Of a DNA stretch of 6,902 nucleotides, positions 1 through 5,300 are shown piece after piece; the stretch's first letter is position 1; each line of letters opens with the position of its first letter. Under the pieces are notes generated by a model, which was not told the DNA's origin, searched no databases, and was given only the letters and a program-made list of their open reading frames with translations. The translations under genes and the position numbers were made by a program. Source of the stretch: Elusimicrobiota bacterium (GTDB lineage: Bacteria > Elusimicrobiota > Elusimicrobia > UBA1565 > UBA9628); assembly GCA_016194625.1 (NCBI GenBank), contig JACQBB010000126.1, positions 1-6,902 on the forward strand, in the 5' to 3' direction.

Positions 1-398
1 CGCATCAGGTCGGCGGGCTTGGTCTTGGGGTCGAGCAGGGCCTTGATGGTGATGGCGCGGTCCCTGGCCGAGATCCCCGTCGTCGTGCCCTTCTTGGCGT
101 CCACCGAGACGGTGAAGGCGGTGTCGCGCCCGGCGCCCGGGCCGTGCACATTGTTGGACGGGTCCACCATCGCGTGCAGGCGCAGGGCCTCCAGCCGCGA
201 CGCCGGGAGGGGGACGCAGATCAGGCCGCGCGCGTGCACGGCCATGAAGTTGACCGCCTTCTCGCCGCACATCTCGGCGGCGATGACGATGTCGCCCTCG
301 TTCTCGCGGTCGGGGTCGTCGACGACGACGACCATCTTCCCTTTCTTGATGTCGGCGATCGCGTCCTCGACGCGGTCGAATCCTTTGGCGGGCGTCAT
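1..398 (-). CDS. ribB: 3,4-dihydroxy-2-butanone 4-phosphate synthase (RibB, or N-terminal half of RibBA), partial
   Basis: Converts D-ribulose 5-phosphate to 3,4-dihydroxy-2-butanone 4-phosphate plus formate, the four-carbon branch of riboflavin synthesis, in the cytoplasm. The frame is open from ATG at 398-396 to the left edge (132 whole codons), so the C-terminus is missing. Visible family motifs are the acidic metal and substrate loop DDPDRENEGD (residues 27-36), ARGLICVPL (56-64), DTAFTVSVDA (92-101) and TTTGISARDRA (105-115). The start is fixed by the motif distances, by an AGGAG six bases upstream (409-405), and by the ATGA overlap with the end of ribE. The later GHT-containing segment of the family lies outside the window. 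In gene orders of this kind the protein is often a RibBA fusion carrying GTP cyclohydrolase II at its C-terminus. That cannot be decided here. Family assignment is secure; fusion status is unknown. Confidence 0.95.
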   Translation of the reverse strand, partial: MTPAKGFDRVEDAIADIKKGKMVVVVDDPDRENEGDIVIAAEMCGEKAVNFMAVHARGLICVPLPASRLEALRLHAMVDPSNNVHGPGAGRDTAFTVSVDAKKGTTTGISARDRAITIKALLDPKTKPADLM

Positions 399-982
399 TT
401 TCCGCTCCTGAGCGTCTTCACGGCGTTCATCGCGTAGCGGGCCAGCGGGTCCGCCTCCAGGTTCACGCGGTCGCCGGGCTTGCGGCGGCCGAGGGTCGTC
501 TGCGCCAGAGTGTGCGGCACCAGCATCACCTCGAAGAAGCCCTTTCCGACCGCGGTGACGGTGAGGCTGATGCCGTCGATCGCGATCGAGCCCTTCACGG
601 CGACGAGGCCTTGGAGGGGCTTGGGAAGCTCGGCGCGGAAGCGCCAGAATCCCTCGCCCCAGGGTTGGAACAACAGCACTTTGGAAGTGGCGTCGACATG
701 GCCGGTGACGAAATGGCCGCCGATCTCATGTCCGACCTTGAGAGACGGCTCCACATTGACCTTATCGGCCGGTCCGAGCGCTCCAAGATTCGTTCTGGCC
801 CAAGTGTCGGGGCCCACATCGAAGCGATACACCTTGTTCTTGGCCGAGACGACCGTCAAACAGACGCCGTTGATGGCCACGCTCGCGCCGATCTTAGGCT
901 TCGGGATCTCAGCACGGATCAAAAGCGCCGTTGCCGTTCTCTTCTCGACCGTCCCCAAAGTCTCGATGATCCCGGTGAACAT
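395..982 (-). CDS. ribE: Riboflavin synthase, alpha chain
   Basis: Catalyses the last step of riboflavin synthesis, the dismutation of two 6,7-dimethyl-8-ribityllumazine molecules to riboflavin and the pyrimidine by-product; the family is a cytoplasmic homotrimer. The 195-residue length is close to the family norm of about 200-215. It shows the two homologous lumazine-binding barrels. The first has MFTGIIE (1-7), GASVAINGVCLTV (32-44), PDTWARTNLG (58-67) and GGHFVTGHVD (88-97). The second has VKGSIAIDGISLTV (129-142), PHTLAQTTLG (156-165) and VNLEADPLARY (173-183). ATG at 982-980 gives the invariant MFTG N-terminus and has an AAGGAG seven bases upstream. It overlaps the ribD stop as TGATG, and its own stop overlaps the ribB start as ATGA. 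The first 100 codons use clearly more A/T-ending codons than the neighbouring genes. The symbol follows common bacterial usage; E. coli calls this gene ribC. Confidence 0.97.
   Translation of the reverse strand: MFTGIIETLGTVEKRTATALLIRAEIPKPKIGASVAINGVCLTVVSAKNKVYRFDVGPDTWARTNLGALGPADKVNVEPSLKVGHEIGGHFVTGHVDATSKVLLFQPWGEGFWRFRAELPKPLQGLVAVKGSIAIDGISLTVTAVGKGFFEVMLVPHTLAQTTLGRRKPGDRVNLEADPLARYAMNAVKTLRSGK
405..409 (-). promoter_or_regulatory. Ribosome binding site of ribB
   Basis: AGGAG on the minus strand inside the 3' end of ribE, six bases before the ribB ATG at 398. It supports that start and independent ribosome loading at an overlapping junction. Confidence 0.7.
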
Positions 983-1974
983 CAGAGCTCTCCTTCGAAC
1001 AGCCAGTCGTCCCCGACGCGGCTCAGCCGCGGGGCCTTCAGGCGCGGCGCCCGGTTCGGGTCGTCGGCGCCGGCCAGCAGCTTGGGCGCCACGAACATGC
1101 GCACCTCGTCCACCAGCCCCGCGCGCAGGAAGGCCGCGTGCAAGGTCGGGCCGCCCTCGAGCAGCAAGGTGCCCACGCCCTCGTCGCACAGGTCGCGCAG
1201 GGCGTTCTTCAGGTCCGCGGCCTTGCGGATGCGGTACACGATGGTCGGCGCGGTCCCGTCGAAGATGCGCGCCTTCGGCGGGAGGGCGCGGCGGCCGGCG
1301 AAGACCACGCGCACGGGGTCGGGTCCGGCGCCGTGCGCGGTGAGCGCGGGGTCGTCGGCGAAGACGGTCCCGGCGCCGACGGCGATGGCGTCCAGCTCGG
1401 CGCGCATGTCGTGTACGGCGGCGCGGGCCTTCGGGCCGGTGACCCAGCGCGAGCGGCCGGAGGCGGCGGCGGCCTGGCCGTCCAGCGAGAGCGCGGCCTT
1501 CAGCACCACCCAAGGCCGTCCGCGGCGCATGCGCGAGAAGAAGCCGCGGTTGAGCGCCTCGGCCCGGGCGGCCAGCGCGGGGACGCGCTCGACGCGGATC
1601 CCCGCGCGGCGCAGGATGGCGGCGCCGCGGGCGGTGACCTTCGCGTGCGGGTCGTGGCCGGGGAACACGGCGCGGCGCACGCCGGCGGCGGCCAGCGTCT
1701 CGGCGCACGACGGCGTCTTCTTGCCGGGGAACGGGGCGCAAGGCTCCATCGTGGTGTAGGCGGTCGCGCCCTGCGCGCGGGCGCCGGCCTGCCTCAGCGC
1801 GAAGACCTCGGCGTGGGGGCCGCCGAACCGGCGGTGCGCGCCTTCCCCAATGACACGTCCTGATCTCACCAGAACGCAGCCGACGCGCGGGTTGGGCGCG
1901 GTCGCGCGCGGGGCGACGCGCTCGGCGAGCGCGAAGGCGCGGGCCAGGAAGCGCAGGTCGTCGGCGGCGGTCAC
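982..1974 (-). CDS. ribD: Bifunctional riboflavin deaminase-reductase RibD
   Basis: Performs two consecutive cytoplasmic steps: deamination of the pyrimidine from GTP cyclohydrolase II, then NADPH-dependent reduction of the ribosyl side chain. The 330-residue protein has an N-terminal zinc deaminase domain (about 1-145) with PNPRVGC (27-33), the zinc-ligand and catalytic PHAEV (53-57) and EPC...SC (C79 and C90). The C-terminal reductase domain (about 150-330) has LKAALSLDG (158-166), RWVTGPKAR (176-184), AVGAGTVFADDP (198-209) and LLLEGGPTL (270-278). The spacing between the two zinc cysteines is ten residues instead of the usual eight. The start is GTG at 1974-1972, overlapping the upstream dehydrogenase stop as GTGA. 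No strong Shine-Dalgarno is seen, so coupling is likely. The protein is somewhat shorter than the usual 360 or so residues. The family assignment is secure; the start is very probable. Confidence 0.96.
   Translation of the reverse strand: MTAADDLRFLARAFALAERVAPRATAPNPRVGCVLVRSGRVIGEGAHRRFGGPHAEVFALRQAGARAQGATAYTTMEPCAPFPGKKTPSCAETLAAAGVRRAVFPGHDPHAKVTARGAAILRRAGIRVERVPALAARAEALNRGFFSRMRRGRPWVVLKAALSLDGQAAAASGRSRWVTGPKARAAVHDMRAELDAIAVGAGTVFADDPALTAHGAGPDPVRVVFAGRRALPPKARIFDGTAPTIVYRIRKAADLKNALRDLCDEGVGTLLLEGGPTLHAAFLRAGLVDEVRMFVAPKLLAGADDPNRAPRLKAPRLSRVGDDWLFEGEL
990..995 (-). promoter_or_regulatory. Ribosome binding site of ribE
   Basis: AAGGAG on the minus strand, inside the last codons of ribD, seven bases before the ribE ATG at 982. 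It is the best Shine-Dalgarno in the window. It fixes the ribE start and shows that ribE can be loaded independently as well as by coupling. Confidence 0.75.
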
Positions 1975-3005
1975 AGGCGCACCACCCGCTTGGGGATGGA
2001 CTTGTCGGCGTTCTCGGCGAAGAACTTCGGGAGGTCTTCCAGGCGGACCTCGCCCGACACGAGCAGTCCCGTCTTCACCTTCCCGGCGCACAGCAGGCGC
2101 ACGGCCTCGGCGAAGTGGGGCGGCGTGTGGTGGAACACGCCCTGGATCGCGATCTGCTTGTAGTGGACGCGGTGCACGTCGAAGGGGACGACGGTGCCCG
2201 GCGCGCAGCCGCCGAACAGGCAGACCTTGCCGCCGTCGCGGACCAGCGCCAGCGCCTGCAGGTTCGTCTCCACCTTGGCGGCGGCCTCGAACACGTGGTC
2301 GGGGCCGCGGCCCTCGGCCCAGGCGCGCACGCGCTCCTCGACCGGGCCGTCGTCGGCGGTGAAGGTCTTCTCGGCGCCGGCGGCGGCGACGTTGGCGAGG
2401 TTCGCCTTCGAGCGCCCGAGCACGCCCACGCGCGTGCCGCGCGCCGTCAGCGCGTGCACCAGCATCACCGCCATCGGCCCCGCGCCGATGACCAGGCACA
2501 GCTCGCCGGCCATCACGCCCATGACCTCCGCGGCGTGGATGGTCGTGGAGAAAGGCTCGGCCAGCGCGCCGACCTCGAACGGGACGCCCTCGGGGAGCTT
2601 GTGCAGGTTGGACCGGACGATGTGGGCGGGCACGCGGTCGTACTCGGCGTACGCGCCGTTGTGCAGCTTGAGCTTGGGGCACAGGTGGTTCTGGCCGTGC
2701 GCGCACCAGAAGCAGTCGTCCATCGGCGCCGAGTTGGCGACGACGACGCGGTCGCCCTCCTTCACGGTCTTCACGCCCTGGCCGACCGCCGCCACCGTGC
2801 CGGCCAACTCGTGGCCGAACGGGGACGGATAGTCGCCGAGCAGGACCTTGTGGCCTTGGCGGTACGCCTTGAAGTCGGTCCCGCAGGTGAGAGCCGCGCC
2901 GGTCTTCACCACGACCTCGCCCGCGCCGGGGACGGGGACGGGCTTCTCCTCCAGGCGGATGTCGCGCGGCCCGTGGAAGATGACGGCGCGCATCGTGGCG
3001 CTCAT
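1971..3005 (-). CDS. Zinc-dependent medium-chain dehydrogenase (second of the pair), substrate unknown
   Basis: A 344-residue MDR-superfamily oxidoreductase of the sorbitol/threonine dehydrogenase type. Its substrate is probably an alcohol, polyol or sugar derivative, but it cannot be read from sequence. The GroES-like catalytic domain has C41 in LTCGTD, FGHELAG (H65, E66) and E150 in ALAEP as the likely catalytic zinc set. The structural zinc lobe has C98, C101 and C109, but the first position is Met95 instead of Cys. The Rossmann turn is GAGPMA (174-179), with Ala at the usual third Gly. The end of the second strand reads VLGRS (195-199) with no acidic residue, which by family knowledge favours NADP(H). 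ATG at 3005-3003 overlaps the upstream stop as ATGA; a second in-frame ATG at 2993-2991 (MRAVI) is a possible alternative start. The stop overlaps the ribD start. The family call is secure; the reaction is unknown. Confidence 0.92.
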   Translation of the reverse strand: MSATMRAVIFHGPRDIRLEEKPVPVPGAGEVVVKTGAALTCGTDFKAYRQGHKVLLGDYPSPFGHELAGTVAAVGQGVKTVKEGDRVVVANSAPMDDCFWCAHGQNHLCPKLKLHNGAYAEYDRVPAHIVRSNLHKLPEGVPFEVGALAEPFSTTIHAAEVMGVMAGELCLVIGAGPMAVMLVHALTARGTRVGVLGRSKANLANVAAAGAEKTFTADDGPVEERVRAWAEGRGPDHVFEAAAKVETNLQALALVRDGGKVCLFGGCAPGTVVPFDVHRVHYKQIAIQGVFHHTPPHFAEAVRLLCAGKVKTGLLVSGEVRLEDLPKFFAENADKSIPKRVVRL

Positions 3006-4003
3006 CCGGGCACCAGCACCGACTTGAGGGCTTGGCGCGACTTGACCGCGCGCACGGCCTCGTCGAACTTCGAGAGGGGGAACGACTTGGGCGCGAGCGT
3101 CAGCGGGTCGAACTTCCCGGACGCGATGAGCTCGAACGCCTCCTTGAGGTCGACGAGCGACGGCGAGTACGAGGAGATGACGGTCAGCTCCCGATGATAG
3201 ACTTGGTTGAGGTCGAGCGGCAGCGTCGGGTCGGGATGGAACGACGCGAAGACGTTGATGGTCCCGCCGTCGCGCAGCCAGCCTACCGACTTGTTCACCA
3301 AGGCCGGGGTCCCGGCCGAGTACACCACCGCGTCGAACCCGCGTCCGTCGCTTTGAGAACGACCGGCCGCGGCGAACTGCTCCGCGTCGGTATACGCCGT
3401 TCCCCACATGGAAAAAAGTTTCGTCCTGTCCGGGTCGAGATCGAGCCCCACCGCCGAGGCGCCCATGATCTTCAACAACTGTCCGGTCATCTGCCCGATC
3501 GCCCCCAGCCCCACGATGCCCACCACGTCTCCAGGCCCCGCGTTCAGCCGTTTGACGTTCCGCAGGACGCAGGCCAGCGGCTCGGTCTGCGACGCCGCGA
3601 CGATGTCCAGCGATTCCGGGACCCGGAACGCCGTGTGCTGGGCGTGGAGGGCGGGGACGCGCACGAGGTCGGCGAAGCCGCCGGGCGCGATGTTGGTCGC
3701 CTTGAACTGGCGGCACATGGACTCCTGCCCCTTCCTGCAGTAATGGCAGGCCAGGCAGGGCACGTGGTGGGAGACGACGAGGCGCTCGCCCTCGCGGAAA
3801 GGGGCGCCGCGGCCGGCCTTCGCGACGCGGCCGACCAGCTCATGGCCGAGCACGGCGCTCTTCGCGCGCGTGTCCAGCTTCATCACGTCGGTCCCGCACA
3901 GGCCGCAGACCTCGAGCGCCAGGAGGAGTTCGCCGTCGCCGATCTCGGGGACCGGGACCTCCGTGAGCGCGGCCGTGCCTTCGCGGGCGAGGATGGCCTT
4001 CAT
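3002..4003 (-). CDS. Zinc-dependent medium-chain dehydrogenase (first of the pair), first gene of the operon
   Basis: A 333-residue MDR-superfamily dehydrogenase. It shows the catalytic zinc motif CGLCGTD (C36), LGHELVG (H54, E55) and TEPLAC (E141). The complete structural zinc site is C83, C86, C89 and C97 in the stretch from VPC to SMC. The Rossmann fold has GLGAIG (165-170) followed by GLDLD (186-190), whose acidic residue predicts NAD(H). It is clearly a different subgroup from the neighbouring dehydrogenase, not a recent duplicate. ATG at 4003-4001 is the only sensible start: it gives the usual MKA N-terminus and lies just downstream of a promoter-like sequence. No Shine-Dalgarno is evident, so the short leader may be translated without one. 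The stop overlaps the next start as ATGA. The substrate is unknown. A polyol or sugar-phosphate dehydrogenase would fit the family and the riboflavin context, but that is inference. Confidence 0.92.
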   Translation of the reverse strand: MKAILAREGTAALTEVPVPEIGDGELLLALEVCGLCGTDVMKLDTRAKSAVLGHELVGRVAKAGRGAPFREGERLVVSHHVPCLACHYCRKGQESMCRQFKATNIAPGGFADLVRVPALHAQHTAFRVPESLDIVAASQTEPLACVLRNVKRLNAGPGDVVGIVGLGAIGQMTGQLLKIMGASAVGLDLDPDRTKLFSMWGTAYTDAEQFAAAGRSQSDGRGFDAVVYSAGTPALVNKSVGWLRDGGTINVFASFHPDPTLPLDLNQVYHRELTVISSYSPSLVDLKEAFELIASGKFDPLTLAPKSFPLSKFDEAVRAVKSRQALKSVLVPG

Positions 4004-4017
4004 AAAGAGCTGTCGTC

Positions 4018-4047
4018 ATGATAGGATAATAGGAAGCCGTGCGACAA
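4018..4047 (-). promoter_or_regulatory. Sigma-70-like promoter for the dehydrogenase-rib operon
   Basis: Read on the minus strand: a -35 element TTGTCG (4047-4042, four of six consensus bases), an 18-base spacer, and a -10 element TATCAT (4023-4018, five of six). Transcription would start near 4011-4012, leaving a leader of only about eight or nine bases before the ATG at 4003. The -35 element falls exactly on codons 2-3 of the divergent gene. This is pattern matching by eye. Confidence 0.45.
4025..4030 (+). promoter_or_regulatory. GATAAT -10-like box before the TPR gene
   Basis: GATAAT matches the TATAAT consensus at five of six bases and lies eight bases before the GTG start at 4039. A promoter using it would start transcription at or next to the start codon, giving a leaderless or nearly leaderless mRNA. 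I see no convincing -35 hexamer at the right distance. The same box recurs at 5286-5291, nine bases before the next start codon. Confidence 0.4.
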
Positions 4048-5199
4048 TTGCTCTTCGCCGCCGTACTGCTGGCCGCTCCCGCGGCCGCCGCCGCCTCCTC
4101 GATGACGCCGGAGATGGACAAGCTCATCATGGAGGGCATCGACTCCATCTACCGGATGGACTTCGACGCCGCCGACGCCGCCGCGGCCAAGGCCATCGCG
4201 CTGAACCCCGCCTACCCGCATCCGTACCTGGGCCAGGCCGCGACCGACTTCATCCGCTGGGCGTACGGACCCAAGCAGTCGGACGATTCCCTGGTGAAGT
4301 CGTTCGAGGCCAAGGTCGGCCGCGCGATCGTGGTCGCCGAGGCCTGGCTGAAGGCCCACCCGAACGACCCCGACGCCCTGCTCGTGCTGGGCTCCGGCTA
4401 CGGCATCTCCGCGCGCCTGGCGCTGGAGCGCCGCGAGTACCTGAAGGGCTGGCGCCACGGCTCGCGCGCGATGAGCTACGTCCGGGCTTCGCTGAAGTAC
4501 GACCCGGACATCTACGACTCGTACCTCGGACTGGGCATGTTCGACTACTACGTGGACACCATCCCGCGCTTCGCCGGCTGGCTCGCGAAGGTCATGCTCG
4601 GCGGGAACCGCGCGCGCGGCCTGCAGGAGCTGCGCCTGGCCGCGGAGAAGGGCCACTACGCCCGCACCGCCGCCCAGCTGATCCTCGTCGAGATCGACAC
4701 CCAGGACCAGTTCGGCGCGCGCGACCCGAAGGACGCCGTGCGCCTGATGAACGACATCCGCTCGCGCTATCCCGACTCCTCGATGCTCCACTCGGCCCAC
4801 GCGGTCTCGCTGTACGAGGCCGGCGACTACGAGGAAGGCCTGCGCCAGTCCGAGGAGTACCTGGCGCGCGTGTCGTCCGGCCGCTACCTGGCGGCGAACT
4901 ACGACATGGCCCACGCGCTGGTCGGCACGAACCTGTGGGCGCTGGGCCGCAAGGACGAGGCGCTCGCGCACTTCCACCTGGGCGGCGTGCCGCACTCGCC
5001 GGAGACGCGCTGGACCGTCTGGAACCGCGTGCGCGCCGCGCAGCTGCTCGACAACCTGGGCCGCCGCCCGGAGGCGGTCGCGCTGTACAAGTCGGCGTAC
5101 GCCGCGCCCGACGCCTGGGGCTTCCGCGCGCTGATCAAGGCCTGCCTGAAGAAGCCCTGCCTCGACGCGACCCTGCCCGGCCGCTTCTCCCCGAACTAG
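4039..5199 (+). CDS. Exported TPR-like helical repeat protein
   Basis: A 386-residue protein of unknown specific function, probably periplasmic or secreted. A typical signal peptide (residues 1 to about 19: MRQ, then a Leu/Ala core ending in an Ala run) is followed by almost entirely alpha-helical sequence with TPR-style helix pairs. Examples are DAADAAAAKAIALNPAYPHPYLG (45-65), the helix pair near 255-275 (SLYEAGDYEEGLRQ) and LWALGRKDEALAHF (299-312). A characteristic block, YDSYLGLGMFDYYV (159-172) through GLQELRLAAEKGHYAR (194-209), resembles a widespread family of TPR proteins related to Iml2/TPR39-like repeats. I recall this pattern and have not searched for it. Two cysteines near the C-terminus (C369, C374) could form a disulfide. 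The start is GTG with AGGA four bases upstream, a weak ribosome site. It is transcribed divergently from the rib operon. TPR proteins usually act as protein-protein scaffolds; no partner is evident. Confidence 0.85.
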   Translation: MRQLLFAAVLLAAPAAAAASSMTPEMDKLIMEGIDSIYRMDFDAADAAAAKAIALNPAYPHPYLGQAATDFIRWAYGPKQSDDSLVKSFEAKVGRAIVVAEAWLKAHPNDPDALLVLGSGYGISARLALERREYLKGWRHGSRAMSYVRASLKYDPDIYDSYLGLGMFDYYVDTIPRFAGWLAKVMLGGNRARGLQELRLAAEKGHYARTAAQLILVEIDTQDQFGARDPKDAVRLMNDIRSRYPDSSMLHSAHAVSLYEAGDYEEGLRQSEEYLARVSSGRYLAANYDMAHALVGTNLWALGRKDEALAHFHLGGVPHSPETRWTVWNRVRAAQLLDNLGRRPEAVALYKSAYAAPDAWGFRALIKACLKKPCLDATLPGRFSPN

Positions 5200-5300
5200 G
5201 GGGGCGAAAGGCCCAGGCGGAGGGGTGCCATCTCCGCCCTCCGGCCCCCGCCCTTCGGCCCGGACGGCTCCGGCGCGGGACACGCGATAATCTCCGTCAG
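5200..5300 (+). other. GC-rich intergenic gap with small inverted repeats
   Basis: This 101-base gap contains three perfect short inverted repeats. They are GGGC/GCCC around GAAAG (5202-5214), GGCGGAG/CTCCGCC around a nine-base loop (5216-5238), and CCGGA/TCCGG around CGGC (5260-5273). The second, with a seven-base stem, is the strongest. None is followed by a T run, so a classical intrinsic terminator is not supported. The hairpins could slow polymerase, protect the 3' end of the TPR mRNA, or simply reflect the high GC. The right end holds the promoter-like box described separately. Confidence 0.35.
5286..5291 (+). promoter_or_regulatory. GATAAT -10-like box before the last gene
   Basis: GATAAT (five of six consensus bases) stands out in an otherwise GC-rich gap, nine bases before the ATG at 5301. 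No TTGACA-like element lies 16-18 bases upstream. The position matches the box at 4025-4030 and suggests transcription starting at or very near the start codon. No Shine-Dalgarno is visible between the box and the ATG. Confidence 0.4.

Noticed and set aside
395..1741. A single ribD-ribE fusion read as one 448-residue protein
   Set aside because: The frame upstream of the MFTG start is an out-of-frame reading of ribD with Arg/Pro-rich nonsense; riboflavin synthase begins at 982 with its own ribosome binding site.
512..1759. Plus-strand open frame (415 codons) opposite ribE and ribD
   Set aside because: The opposite strand holds two secure riboflavin genes with catalytic motifs; this frame has no start signals or domains.
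1971..4003. The two dehydrogenases as a recent tandem duplication
   Set aside because: They share only family-level motifs. The zinc lobes, cofactor loops and lengths differ clearly, so they are separate subgroups brought together.
2115..4021. Plus-strand open frames opposite the two dehydrogenases
   Set aside because: Both dehydrogenases are certain from zinc and Rossmann motifs. The plus-strand translations are compositionally biased and unrelated to any family I know.
5216..5238. Intrinsic terminator after the TPR gene
   Set aside because: The seven-base stem is perfect but no T run follows on the plus strand, and the surrounding GC makes chance hairpins likely. Kept only as an inverted repeat within the gap.
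4000..5283. Minus-strand open frame (427 codons) opposite the TPR gene
   Set aside because: Antisense shadow caused by high third-position GC. It would run through the divergent promoter, and its product has no recognisable motifs.
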